NCBI RefSeq assembly: GCF_035969385.1
Contig: NZ_JAYKKJ010000005.1
Span: forward strand, 248,001-312,000
Reading direction: 5' to 3'
Source: SELP01 sp035969385
GTDB taxonomy: Bacteria > Pseudomonadota > Alphaproteobacteria > Rhodobacterales > Rhodobacteraceae
Length of the DNA: 64,000 bases
The notes below the pieces were generated by a model, which saw nothing but the letters and a program-made list of their open reading frames with translations, did no database searches and was not told where the DNA came from. Positions 17,657-26,664 of the stretch are shown piece after piece; position 1 is the stretch's first letter, and each line of letters opens with the position of its first letter. The position numbers were made by a program, and so were the translations under genes.

Positions 17657-18502
17657 TCAGGCAACCCCGACAACACCCACCGCCGGTTCATCCATGCCGA
17701 ACGGGCGCTTCAACTGCCCACAGGCCGGTGGATGCAGGCCCAGTTTGCGCATCGTCGGGATGAACCTGTTGTAGCGTGTCACACGTCCGGTCAGCGCCAT
17801 ACCGATACAGTATTTCGAACACCGGCGCGTCGGCCGTTCCCCCGCCTTGCGCAACAGCCGGTCCGCGTGACCGCGCCCGTTTGCGGACTTGGTTTCCATG
17901 ATGAACCTGTCGGTCCCCGCGGCCAGCACCTTGCCATCGCTAAGGAACCGCAGATCGGTATCTATCGTGATCCTCTCTCCGCCGGACTTCGCAACCAGCG
18001 TGATCCGCCGATAGGACACGTCCAGCGATGGTGCCAGCGCATAGGGAAAGGGCTTGCCATACTGACGGCCATAGGTGGTGCGGGCGAACTCCGCCGCCTC
18101 ATCCGACAGCCCGTGAAGGTCGGCAGGATCATAGGGCATCCGGTATTTTTCGGTCATGCCGCGCTGTCCCTTGACCTTGACCTCCAGAAAACACAGGCCC
18201 GCGTCGACATAGCTGCGCGCCCGCACCTTGAACCCCAGACGCTTGCCCTGATGGTGTTCGAAATAGGCGCTACAGTCGGCATCGTCGAAATACCGCGTAT
18301 CGTAGGAAAAGGCCCGCTTTCCATCTATTTCCAGAACGTCATAGGCCTGCGCGAAATCTGGAATCAGATCCAGAAAAGTCGCGCGCGGCATCACATATTT
18401 GTTGTCGATCCGGGCCATCATTTCCGCCTTTGCGTTCAATTGGCCAAGGCTGATCGGGGTGAAAGGGGCGGTCAGGATATCAATTTTGGAACAACAGGTC
18501 AT
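17657..18502 (-). CDS. VTC-domain (polyphosphate polymerase-like) protein
   Basis: A 281-residue protein with the VTC/CYTH tunnel-fold pattern: RIDNKYVMPR, YDTRYFDD, KRLGFKVRARSYVD, FLEVKVKGQRG and RFIMETKSANG supply the basic and acidic residues that line the phosphate tunnel. Bacterial VTC-domain proteins are annotated as putative polyphosphate polymerases, but activity is rarely shown. AAAGGA precedes the ATG at 18502 by 8 bases. It follows the DUF4956 gene by 15 bp, a recurrent pairing. Confidence 0.85.
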   Translation of the reverse strand: MTCCSKIDILTAPFTPISLGQLNAKAEMMARIDNKYVMPRATFLDLIPDFAQAYDVLEIDGKRAFSYDTRYFDDADCSAYFEHHQGKRLGFKVRARSYVDAGLCFLEVKVKGQRGMTEKYRMPYDPADLHGLSDEAAEFARTTYGRQYGKPFPYALAPSLDVSYRRITLVAKSGGERITIDTDLRFLSDGKVLAAGTDRFIMETKSANGRGHADRLLRKAGERPTRRCSKYCIGMALTGRVTRYNRFIPTMRKLGLHPPACGQLKRPFGMDEPAVGVVGVA

Positions 18503-18517
18503 TGCAGTCGTCCTTTG

Positions 18518-19099
18518 TCAGGTCCGATAAAATACAGTGATGCGGGCAAGGTCGTTGACGTAGTTCAGTTCATTGACCTGAAAATTCATGACGCGAACGC
18601 CCAGCCGCTCGGACAGGTGGGCGCACATGGCCTCGGTGTCTGACAGGACGTGCGGGTCGATCCGATCAAGCGTCAGCTTGGCGGCAGAGGCGGACCGAAG
18701 GATCTTGGGATGGTCCAGCATCCAGGCCGCGACCAGGACAAAGGCCAGGATCAGGACAACCAGTGCCAGACCAGTTCCAAGCACCGAACAGATCACCGCA
18801 ATGGCAATGGACCCGAAGAAATAGCTGATCTCGATCTTGGATATCTGTTCGGACCGAAGGCTGAACAAGGCGAGGATTGCAAACAGGCCGAACCCGGCGG
18901 CGATACTGAATTCGACGCTGGACAGGATCGTGAGAACCGCGAAGGCGAAGATATTGAACATCGCCGCAGTCGTCGCAAGTTCCTTGTCCCGGTATCGGCG
19001 GTAGAACATGCCGAACATCAGCGCGATCATCGAAACGGCGTTCAGCGCGAACCGGATCGCCAGTTCCGCAATCGGGTCCAGTGGGTCAAGAAGGGGCAT
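18518..19099 (-). CDS. DUF4956 membrane protein, partner of the VTC-domain protein
   Basis: The 193-residue protein has four membrane segments (about residues 10-28, 45-85 and 88-120) followed by a cytoplasmic domain ending RVMNFQVNELNYVNDLARI. This is the DUF4956 pattern, which is regularly encoded beside VTC-domain proteins. The ATG at 19099 has AGGA 6 bases upstream and is preferred to 19117. Together with the VTC gene it may form a membrane polyphosphate-synthesising pair. Confidence 0.8.
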   Translation of the reverse strand: MPLLDPLDPIAELAIRFALNAVSMIALMFGMFYRRYRDKELATTAAMFNIFAFAVLTILSSVEFSIAAGFGLFAILALFSLRSEQISKIEISYFFGSIAIAVICSVLGTGLALVVLILAFVLVAAWMLDHPKILRSASAAKLTLDRIDPHVLSDTEAMCAHLSERLGVRVMNFQVNELNYVNDLARITVFYRT

Positions 19100-19424
19100 C
19101 GCAGATCCTGTAGACATGGCCCCCGACAGCCGGGCGGCACCAACGCCCCACACCTGCCATTCCTTGCACGGGATCGGACCCGCGGGTGGTCAGGTGATGT
19201 TTCGGACCTTTGCCGACATCCAAGGCCCTCGCCCCCGTTTAGACCGGGGCAAGACCGTGCGAGCTGTTTGGTTTTCTACGGTTTCCGCGCCGGGCATGAC
19301 GGGCAAACGGCCCTTGGCCATCCGACCAAGGTCCGTGTTTCTGACACCGGGTTTCGCCCCTGCGGAGGTGAAACAGGGGCCGATCCGACCTTCTGTCGAA
19401 GAGAACGCACGGTCTTGACGGCTG
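19100..19424. other. 325-bp gap with no recognised gene
   Basis: It separates the DUF4956 start from the alpha-galactosidase stop. The only structure seen is GCCCCTG/CAGGGGC (19356-19362 with 19374-19380), a weak hairpin downstream of the alpha-galactosidase gene with no U-tract. The rest should hold the promoter of the DUF4956-VTC pair, not identifiable by eye. Confidence 0.5.
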
Positions 19425-21482
19425 TTACTGCCGGGTCCCTTCCACGACGTAGACCGTTTCCGGCCACGCGATCGGCAGGTTGATACCCGCAGTCATGAGC
19501 GCGCGGCCCGACAATCGCAACGTCGCGGTTTTCAATGCATTTCCACCGCGCGAATGCGGCGCGATGTGTTCGGGGTTGGCCAGACGAACGGCGTAGATCG
19601 CTTCGGGGTCCAGTCCGGTCAGGCGCAGGGCCCGCGGCAGGTTCTGGGTCGACGTCACCCCCTGCCCCGCGAAAACGACAAAGCGGCTCTTGTCCTGCGC
19701 GATCTGGATTTCTGCGGTCACCGCCGGATCGTCGCAGTCCAGCGCATGGATCGCCCCCGACATCATCCAGCCGCGGTTCGCCTTGAACCACGCGGTCACG
19801 AGGGTCAGTTCGGCCTCTTCTTCAGCCGTGAAGCTGCGCAGATCGCTTTCGAACCCCATGTGACGCATGGCGGCGATCCAGGCGCGGAAGCCCATCGACA
19901 GCCGGCGACCGGTGGTGTGGGAATGGGCCGCGCCCACATGGCTGCCCGTGATCGCCGACGGGATCATAAGGGCGGCGGCCTGCTGCATCCGCAGCCTTTC
20001 TGCCGCGTCGATGCAATCCGACAGCCAGACCCGGCTTGTGTGTTCAAGAATGCCGTAGTCGATCCGACCCCCGCCCGAGGCGCAGCTTTCGATTTCCACC
20101 TTGGGATGGGCGGCCCGAAGGCGGGCCAGAAGGTCAAGGATGCCCCGCCCCTGTGCCGCGTCCAGCATGGGCAACAGGCGGTTGTGGTCCCATTTGAGGT
20201 AGTCAATCGCGTTGTCCGACAGGATCGCGTCGAGCACGGCAAAGAGGTGGTCGCGCACCTCTGCCTTGCCGAGGTCAAGCACCAGCTGATGCCGCCCCGT
20301 GGTCTGATCCAGCGGGCCAAGCACCCAATCGGGATGGGCGCGGTAGAGGTCGCTTTCGGCGTTGATCATCTCTGGCTCGACCCACAGGCCGAAGGTCATG
20401 CCAAGCGCGTGAACCTTGTCGATCAGGGGTGTCAGCCCGTCCGGCCATTTGCGCCGGTCGATCTGCCAATCGCCCAGCGACGTCGTGTCATCGTCCCGCT
20501 TGCCGAACCAGCCGTCATCCAGAACAAACCGTTCCGCCCCGATCCGCGCGGCGCGTTCGGCCATGTCGGACAGGGTGGCGATGTCATGGTCGAAATAGAC
20601 CGCTTCCCAGCAGTTATAATGCACGGGGCGTGGGCGGGCCGGGTCCGGCCAAGTGACAATCGTGTCCCGCACATGGGCCTGTAGCTGCACCGCACAGCCG
20701 TTCAGCCCCGTGTCAGACCGGGCAACCGTCAGCGTCGCGGTTTCGAACCGTGTGCCGGGGGCGCGTTCGGCCCCCGCCCCATTGCCGAACTGGATCAGGC
20801 GGCGACCGTCGGGCAATTCCTCGGCGATCATGCGGTGCCCGCCGGGCCAGCCATAGGCAAAAGCCGTCGCCTCGCCCCGCGTGAACCGGGCATGGGGACT
20901 GGCGGTATAGGCAAATGGCGGCGTTTCGTGACCCGACCGGCCCAAACGCGCCTCGCGCAGCCGGGCACCCGGCGCAAAACCCTGCCGCTGCATCCGGAAT
21001 TCACCGTTCCAGCGACCCGAGAATTCGATCAGATCAGACTGCGCCCCCGGAACCGGCAGCACCGGCGCGGACAGCCAGTCCAGCCTGACAGGCGCGGTTG
21101 TTTCAATCGCAGCCCGAAGTGTCAGCACGCCATCAAGCGTAATCTCTGCCGTATAGGTCACTCCACCCGACACGGCCGATACATGCAGGCTTTTTCCACG
21201 GGCCGTGATCGTCGCAGGCGCAAACTGAAGCGGGATTTCCGCACCGTCAACGTCAAGAACCCGCAACGCAGGTTGCCCCATGTAGACACCATCGGCGACA
21301 GGGCAGATTGTGAGACGCGCAACCGCGTCCACCATCCCGCCCGTCAGGTCCATGCGCCCCGCGTCAGCCAACTGGTCCAGATCCTCGGCGTCAGGCAATC
21401 GAGGCCCGAAATAGGCAATGCACGGCAAGCCCCCGGTCGGCTGGAGCACGAGCGTCTGACTGTCATCATCAATTCTGTACAT
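19425..21482 (-). CDS. GH36 alpha-galactosidase
   Basis: Hydrolyses terminal alpha-galactosides. The 685 residues show a beta-sandwich N-domain, a TIM barrel and a C-terminal beta domain. GH36 motifs are intact: RFVLDDGWFG, WVEPEMIN, the nucleophile Asp in DYLKWDHNR and the acid/base Asp in VWLSDCID, plus ESCASGGGR. No signal peptide, so cytoplasmic. No co-transcribed transporter is adjacent, so uptake of oligosaccharide must come from elsewhere. The length is near that of Rafinose-type RafA/AgaA enzymes (about 700). Start: ATG 21482, with AAGG about 11 bases upstream, rather distant. Confidence 0.93.
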   Translation of the reverse strand: MYRIDDDSQTLVLQPTGGLPCIAYFGPRLPDAEDLDQLADAGRMDLTGGMVDAVARLTICPVADGVYMGQPALRVLDVDGAEIPLQFAPATITARGKSLHVSAVSGGVTYTAEITLDGVLTLRAAIETTAPVRLDWLSAPVLPVPGAQSDLIEFSGRWNGEFRMQRQGFAPGARLREARLGRSGHETPPFAYTASPHARFTRGEATAFAYGWPGGHRMIAEELPDGRRLIQFGNGAGAERAPGTRFETATLTVARSDTGLNGCAVQLQAHVRDTIVTWPDPARPRPVHYNCWEAVYFDHDIATLSDMAERAARIGAERFVLDDGWFGKRDDDTTSLGDWQIDRRKWPDGLTPLIDKVHALGMTFGLWVEPEMINAESDLYRAHPDWVLGPLDQTTGRHQLVLDLGKAEVRDHLFAVLDAILSDNAIDYLKWDHNRLLPMLDAAQGRGILDLLARLRAAHPKVEIESCASGGGRIDYGILEHTSRVWLSDCIDAAERLRMQQAAALMIPSAITGSHVGAAHSHTTGRRLSMGFRAWIAAMRHMGFESDLRSFTAEEEAELTLVTAWFKANRGWMMSGAIHALDCDDPAVTAEIQIAQDKSRFVVFAGQGVTSTQNLPRALRLTGLDPEAIYAVRLANPEHIAPHSRGGNALKTATLRLSGRALMTAGINLPIAWPETVYVVEGTRQ

Positions 21483-21760
21483 CAGGCATTCACCTTCAAA
21501 ACCGCGTCGGCAAGACGCATTGTGTGGTCGGTCTGTGGCTGTTCAAGCATCTGGTCTTGCTGGCCAGTTTCAACGCATCGCCGCGCTGTGACACCGTTTA
21601 TTATCACTATCAGGGGTGTTTTGAAGCCTGTGCCCGAAACGGGGATGCGGCGGCGGCCAGTTCAGGCGCAGGCCCAATCCGCCAAACGGGGGAACGACGG
21701 TTTATCCGCCCTTCGCCCCTGCCGGCCGCATTGGTCAAAACGATCCCGACTGGCTGTCTG

Positions 21761-22606
21761 TCAGCCTGCCGTTGCCTCGTCCGCGCCGCTGTCGCTCGTT
21801 TCGTCCGACACCACATCGGTCGCGCCGTAGATCGATTCAGGGCTGACAATGGTCGGGGGCAGTTCTTCGCCGCGCGGGCTGTAGGCCGGGCCGAGCAGCC
21901 GCAGGGAATCCTCTTCGGTGCGGATGTTCACCGTCGTCGGAACCTCGACCCGGTCGAACAGGTCGATGATATCGTGGTTGAACAGGCGGATACAGCCCGC
22001 CGATCCGGAATTGCCGATCGACGGCAGGTCATTCGTTCCGTGGATGCGGTAGTGGGTGTCCCGGTTCCCGCGATAGAGGTAGAGCGCCCGCGCGCCCAAC
22101 GGGCTGGCCAGCCCGCCTTCCACGCCGCGGCGGAAGGGCCCATAGACCTCGGGTTGGCGGCGCAGCATGTTCGCGGTCGGGGTCCAGCTTGGCCATTCTT
22201 TCTTGGCCCGGATGACAGTCGTTCCGCGCAGCGACAGCCCGGCGCGTCCTACGGCGATGGGATAGCGCCATGCGGTGCCATCATCGAGGATGAAGTAAAG
22301 GAACTTGGCCCATGGGTCGATTTCGATGGTGCCTGGCTCGCGTTCACCTTCGTAGAAGACCAGTTGCCGCCGGTTGGGCCATTCCAGAAAACTGGGCGGG
22401 ATCGGCGGCAGGCTGAAGCCGCCATCCTCGATCGGGCCGTAGCCTTCCACCGGGATGAAACCGAACAGGTCCATCGCCTGCTGCGCCGACATCGGGCCTT
22501 CCCCGTCGGGGCCAACGACATCCTCGGGCACCGGGGTACAGGCGGTGGCGGCGGCGGATCCGGCTAGGGCAATGAAGGCGCGGCGGGTGGGTGTCAAAAA
22601 CGGCAT
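21761..22606 (-). CDS. L,D-transpeptidase (YkuD domain), probable lipoprotein
   Basis: Cross-links peptidoglycan or attaches proteins to it. The 281-residue product carries the YkuD catalytic pattern HGTNDLPSIGNSGSAGCIRL with the active Cys near residue 209. The N-terminus TPTRRAFIALAGSAAATAC has a twin-Arg pair at 8-9, a hydrophobic stretch and Cys23, suggesting Tat export and possibly lipidation (lipobox ATAC is imperfect). The C-terminus is acidic and low-complexity. ATG 22606 is preferred to 22627 because it leaves a normal signal peptide. Confidence 0.9.
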   Translation of the reverse strand: MPFLTPTRRAFIALAGSAAATACTPVPEDVVGPDGEGPMSAQQAMDLFGFIPVEGYGPIEDGGFSLPPIPPSFLEWPNRRQLVFYEGEREPGTIEIDPWAKFLYFILDDGTAWRYPIAVGRAGLSLRGTTVIRAKKEWPSWTPTANMLRRQPEVYGPFRRGVEGGLASPLGARALYLYRGNRDTHYRIHGTNDLPSIGNSGSAGCIRLFNHDIIDLFDRVEVPTTVNIRTEEDSLRLLGPAYSPRGEELPPTIVSPESIYGATDVVSDETSDSGADEATAG

Positions 22607-22696
22607 TAGATTCCCGGTAATAAGCAACGTTGAACGATCCTTAGCACCCTGAACGCCGGTTGCAAAACACTCCTGTCCCGCCGCGTCACAATGGTG

Positions 22697-23899
22697 TTAT
22701 CCGACCACGTTGAATTCCGGCCCGTAGGGATATTTGGTGATATCCTCGTTGCCGTCTTCGGTGATGATCATGATGTCGTGTTCGCGGTAGCCACCGGCGC
22801 CCGGCTGACCTTCGGGGATGGTCAGCATCGGCTCCATGCTGATCACCATGCCCGGTTCCAGAACCGTGTCGATGTCTTCGCGCAGTTCCAGCCCGGCCTC
22901 GCGCCCGTAATAGTGGGACAGCACACCGAAGGAATGGCCATAGCCGAAAGTCCGGTACTGCAGCAGTTGCCGTTCGGCAAAGAAGTCGTTGATCTGCGCC
23001 GTAATCTCGGAACATTTCGCGCCGGGCTTCAGCAGGCTGATCCCCAGTTCGTGGGCCGCGACGTTGGCTTCCCAGATCTTCAGGCTGGCCTCGTCCACCT
23101 CGCGCACGAACATGGTCCGTTCCAGCGCGGTGTAATAGCCCGAGATCATCGGGAAGGTGTTCAGCGACAGGATATCGCCGACCTGCAATTGCCGTGCGGT
23201 CACGGGGTTATGCGCCCCGTCGGTGTTGATCCCTGACTGGAACCAGACCCAGGTGTCGCGATATTCGGCTTCGGGGAAGCGCTTGGCGATCTCCAGTTCC
23301 ATCGCGTCGCGGCCCGCCATGGCCACGTCAATCTCGCGCGCGCCAACGCTGATCGCGTCGCGGATGGCAAAGCCACCAACATCCGCCGTGGCGGCGCCCG
23401 CGCGGATCATCTCCAGTTCAGCCGGAGATTTGTGCATCCGCTGCACCATGGTCGCGGCGGCAATGTCGCGGGTTTCCGACGGCGACAGGAATTCGTCCAG
23501 CAGCGCCTTTTGGGCAAGGCTGATGTGGTCGCCCTCGTAGCCGATGACCTTGCCGGTGCCGGTAACCGAGCGGATCGCCCGCCAGTAGTTGTTCCGCTTC
23601 CAGTCGGTATAGGTGATGTTGTCGCCGTGGCAGCGCCGCCAGGGTTGGGCCGCGTCGATGCCCGCGCTGATGGTGACACTTTCGGTCGCCGTCACGACCA
23701 GCCCGTAGGGCCGTCCGAACGAGCAATAGAGAAACCCCGAGTAATAGGCGATGTTGTGCATCGAGGTGAAAACGGCGGCATCGACCCCGGCGTCGGCCAT
23801 GATCTTGCGCAGCCCGGCAAGCCGGTCGTCATATTCGGATGCGGCGAACGGCAGGATGCGGTCGCCCTGGTGAAAACGGTAGAATTCGGGACGGTCCAT
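22697..23899 (-). CDS. Creatinase (creatine amidinohydrolase)
   Basis: Hydrolyses creatine to sarcosine and urea. The 400-residue protein matches Pseudomonas creatinase (about 403 aa) along its length: SFGRPYGLVV, YTDWKRNNYW, TWVWFQSGINTDGAHNPV, SGYYTALERT, RTFGYGHSFGVLSHYYGREAG and GAGGYREHD, the last two groups bearing the catalytic His/Glu of this metal-free M24 'pita-bread' fold. AAGGGGG precedes ATG 23899. DddP DMSP lyases share the fold but lack the creatinase-specific segments. No sarcosine oxidase or creatininase gene is adjacent. Confidence 0.9.
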   Translation of the reverse strand: MDRPEFYRFHQGDRILPFAASEYDDRLAGLRKIMADAGVDAAVFTSMHNIAYYSGFLYCSFGRPYGLVVTATESVTISAGIDAAQPWRRCHGDNITYTDWKRNNYWRAIRSVTGTGKVIGYEGDHISLAQKALLDEFLSPSETRDIAAATMVQRMHKSPAELEMIRAGAATADVGGFAIRDAISVGAREIDVAMAGRDAMELEIAKRFPEAEYRDTWVWFQSGINTDGAHNPVTARQLQVGDILSLNTFPMISGYYTALERTMFVREVDEASLKIWEANVAAHELGISLLKPGAKCSEITAQINDFFAERQLLQYRTFGYGHSFGVLSHYYGREAGLELREDIDTVLEPGMVISMEPMLTIPEGQPGAGGYREHDIMIITEDGNEDITKYPYGPEFNVVG

Positions 23900-23985
23900 G
23901 TTTGGCCCCCTTCTTAGCAAAGAGGTCCCGGCGTTCAGGACGGACATGCGTGGAATCACGGGGCGACGCCATCGCCCCACGCATT

Positions 23986-24012
23986 GAAACCGTTAGCGTG
24001 GGCGAAACCGTT
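23986..24012. promoter_or_regulatory. Direct repeat upstream of creatinase
   Basis: GAAACCGTT occurs at 23986-23994 and again at 24004-24012, 18 bp apart, about 90 bp before the creatinase start. CCCACGC/GCGTGGG also flank the first copy as an inverted repeat. This is a candidate operator for an unidentified regulator. Confidence 0.4.
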
Positions 24013-24115
24013 TTTCCAGTGTCTTGTTGCGCCCGGTGTTAGCGGCAAAGTAAGACCGCGCAGGCATCCGGCAATTCTGCCCCTGTGACAGCTTGGTCAC
24101 TGGCGCTTCCGGCTT

Positions 24116-24133
24116 TTGTATACTATTGTATGC
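24116..24133 (+). promoter_or_regulatory. TTGTATRC direct repeat in the icd promoter region
   Basis: TTGTATAC (24116-24123) and TTGTATGC (24126-24133) repeat at exactly 10 bp, 26 bp before the icd start. TATACT within the first copy could also act as a -10 element. A regulator-binding or promoter role is inferred. Confidence 0.4.
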
Positions 24134-24158
24134 CAAACTTGATTCTGGCGAGGACATC

Positions 24159-26363
24159 ATGGACGCGAACACCACCCCCGACATCATCTACACCAAGGTC
24201 GACGAAGCACCGGAACTGGCCTCGGCCTCGCTTCTGCCGATCATCCAAAGCTTTGCGAGCGCCGCGGGCGTGAGCGTAGGCACCAAGGACATCTCGCTTG
24301 CGGGCCGTATCCTTGCGACCTTCCCGGACTATCTGACCGAAGAGCAGCGGATCAGCGACGATCTGGCCGAACTGGGCGAACTGGTGAAGACGCCCGAGGC
24401 GAATGTGATCAAGCTGCCCAACATTTCGGCCTCGGTGCCGCAGCTGGTCGCGGCGATCAAGGAACTTCAGGCTCAGGGTTATGCCCTGCCCGACTATCCC
24501 GAAACCCCGGCCACCGACGAAGAAAAGGCGGTGCGCGCCAAGTATGACACCATCAAGGGGTCAGCGGTGAACCCGGTTCTGCGCGAAGGCAACTCGGACC
24601 GCCGCGCTGCCGCCGCCGTGAAGAAGTTTGCTCAGGCCAACCCGCACCGGATGGGCGACTGGTCGGCCGACAGCAAGACTCGGGTCGCCGCGATGTCGGG
24701 CGGCGATTTCTACTCGAACGAGGCATCGGCCACCCTGCCGGCCGCCGCCACCGCGAAGATCGTGCTGGAAACGGCCGACGGCGAAACCGTTCTGAAGGAC
24801 GCGGTCAGCTACCCGGCCGGGACCGTGGTCGACGCGACCTATATGTCGGCGAAGGCGCTGGACGTCTTCCTTGCCGAAGAGATTGAAAAGACCAAGGCCG
24901 AAGGCGTGCTGTTCTCGCTGCACATGAAAGCCACGATGATGAAGGTCTCTGACCCGATCATCTTTGGCCACGCGGTCAAGGCTTGGCTGGCCCCCGTCTT
25001 TAAACAATTCGGCGACCGGCTGGCGGAACTCGGCGTGTCCGGCAACGCGGGCCTTGGCACCCTTCTGGAGAAGGTCAAGGACGAACCGGAAATCCTCGCC
25101 GCGATCGAGGCGGTCAACGCCACCCGCCCGCCGATGTATATGGTCGACAGCGACCGGGGCATCACCAACCTGCACGTCCCGTCCGACGTGATCATCGACG
25201 CCTCCATGCCCGCGCTGATCCGCGCAGGCGGCAAGGGCTGGGGCCCGGACGGCAAGGAACATGACGCCGTCTGCGTCATCCCCGACAATTCCTATGCGCC
25301 GGTCTATGACGCCGCGATTGAATTCTTCAAAGCAAATGGCAAACTGAACCCGGCCACCGCCGGGACGGTGCAAAACCTTGGCCTGATGGCGCAGAAAGCC
25401 GAAGAATACGGCAGCCACCCGACCACCTTTGAAATCCCCGCCGACGGCGTTGTGAAGATGGTTCTGGAAGACGGGACCGTCCTGCATCAGCACAGCGTCG
25501 AGGCGGGCGATATCTGGCGGTCGGCCAGCGCCCGCAAGGCGCCGATCGAGGACTGGGTGAACCTTGCCATCGAACGCCAGCGGCTGACCGGCTACCGGTC
25601 GATCTTCTGGCTGGATGAAAACCGCGCCCACGACGCCCAGCTGATCGCCTATGTAAAGCCGATCCTTGAAGCCAAGGGAGTGGCCGACAAGTTCGAAATC
25701 ATGGCCCCGCGCGAGGCGACCATCGCCAGCCTTGAAACCATCACCAAGGGCGAAAACACCATCGCGATCACCGGCAATGTGCTGCGCGACTACCTGACCG
25801 ACCTGTTCCCGATCCTTGAACTGGCCACCTCGGCCAAGATGCTGTCGATCGTGAAACTGATGCAGGGCGGCGGGCTGTTCGAAACCGGTGCCGGTGGCTC
25901 CGCGCCGAAGCACGTGCAGCAGCTACAGGGCGAAAACCACCTGCGTTGGGACAGCCTTGGGGAATTCTGCGCCCTCGGCGAAAGCTTCAAGTTCCTGGCC
26001 GAGGCCAAGGGCAACCGCAAGGCCGCCGTTCTGGGCGACGCGGTCGAGGCCGCGACCCAGGGCGTGCTGGACCATGACCGCAGCCCGGGCCGCAAGGTGG
26101 GCCAACCCGACAACCGCGACAGCCACTACTGGTTCGCCCGCTACTGGGCCGAGGCGCTGGCCGCACAGTCGGACGACGCAGAGCTTGCCGCCCATTTCGC
26201 ACCCATCGCCGCAGCCCTTGCCGAGAACGAGGCGACGATCATCGCCGAATTGCAGGCGGGCCGGGGACAGGCCGTGGATCAAGGCGGCTACTACCACCCG
26301 GATGCGGCCAAGACCGCGGCGATCATGCGGCCGTCGGCCACGATGAACACGATCATCGGCTGA
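24159..26363 (+). CDS. icd: NADP-dependent isocitrate dehydrogenase, monomeric type
   Basis: Oxidises isocitrate to 2-oxoglutarate in the TCA cycle. The 734-residue length and sequence (SLLPIIQSFA, LPNISASVPQLVAAIKELQAQGYALP in parts, NPVLREGNSDRRAA, FSLHMKATMMKVSDPIIFGH, GTGAGGSAPKHV) identify the about 740-aa monomeric IDH family rather than the dimeric 400-aa enzyme. The ATG at 24159 follows GCGAGGA; an upstream in-frame ATG (24093) lies in the promoter. A UUCG-loop terminator follows. Confidence 0.96.
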   Translation: MDANTTPDIIYTKVDEAPELASASLLPIIQSFASAAGVSVGTKDISLAGRILATFPDYLTEEQRISDDLAELGELVKTPEANVIKLPNISASVPQLVAAIKELQAQGYALPDYPETPATDEEKAVRAKYDTIKGSAVNPVLREGNSDRRAAAAVKKFAQANPHRMGDWSADSKTRVAAMSGGDFYSNEASATLPAAATAKIVLETADGETVLKDAVSYPAGTVVDATYMSAKALDVFLAEEIEKTKAEGVLFSLHMKATMMKVSDPIIFGHAVKAWLAPVFKQFGDRLAELGVSGNAGLGTLLEKVKDEPEILAAIEAVNATRPPMYMVDSDRGITNLHVPSDVIIDASMPALIRAGGKGWGPDGKEHDAVCVIPDNSYAPVYDAAIEFFKANGKLNPATAGTVQNLGLMAQKAEEYGSHPTTFEIPADGVVKMVLEDGTVLHQHSVEAGDIWRSASARKAPIEDWVNLAIERQRLTGYRSIFWLDENRAHDAQLIAYVKPILEAKGVADKFEIMAPREATIASLETITKGENTIAITGNVLRDYLTDLFPILELATSAKMLSIVKLMQGGGLFETGAGGSAPKHVQQLQGENHLRWDSLGEFCALGESFKFLAEAKGNRKAAVLGDAVEAATQGVLDHDRSPGRKVGQPDNRDSHYWFARYWAEALAAQSDDAELAAHFAPIAAALAENEATIIAELQAGRGQAVDQGGYYHPDAAKTAAIMRPSATMNTIIG

Positions 26364-26389
26364 TCCAACCGCATGATGACAACATCGGG

Positions 26390-26410
26390 GGGCGCCTTCG
26401 GGCGCCCTTT
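26390..26410 (+). terminator. Rho-independent terminator of icd
   Basis: GGGCGCC (26390-26396) and GGCGCCC (26401-26407) enclose a TTCG tetraloop and are followed by TTT, 27 bp after the stop. Confidence 0.85.
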
Positions 26411-26423
26411 CCCATTCGCGGAT

Positions 26424-26595
26424 GGTGGGTCACGCCCCACCTTACCCGGGGGCGCTTCGCCGCCCGGACCCCCCGAGCAAATTTCCAACCCAAAGACGAA
26501 TGGACCCTCATTTTGCCCAAAATACTCCGGGGGTGAGGCCCGAAAGGGCCAGAGGGGCAGCGCCCCCTGAAACGTAAGGTGGGTCTTGACCCACC
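26424..26595 (+). repeat. Dispersed intergenic palindromic repeat, copy A
   Basis: 172-bp element bounded by hairpins GGTGGGTCACGCCCCACC and GGTGGGTCTTGACCCACC. Inside are a GGGGGCG-TTCG-type hairpin, the shared blocks ACCCCCCGAG and TTTCCAACCCAAAGA, and GAGGGGCAGCGCCCC. It is the most diverged of three copies (see 29905-30092 and 36045-36232). It carries no ORF and lies between icd and murD. Confidence 0.85.
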
Positions 26596-26664
26596 ACCCC
26601 CCGCACCTTGCGCATTTCTCGGGCCGGGGGCAGTCTGCCCCGACCAAAGCGAGAGGGTGTTCAG

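Noticed and set aside
21483..21760. A short open frame on the minus strand ends in TGATG overlapping the alpha-galactosidase start, as if an upstream gene had been lost.
   Set aside because: The readable C-terminal stretch matches no family I know, has no adjacent start codon with a ribosome-binding site, and the TGATG overlap can arise by chance.
22697..23899. DddP-type DMSP lyase, attractive in a roseobacter-like genome.
   Set aside because: The protein follows creatinase closely along its whole length, including the YTDW, SGINTDGAHNPV and HYYGREAG segments, rather than DddP.
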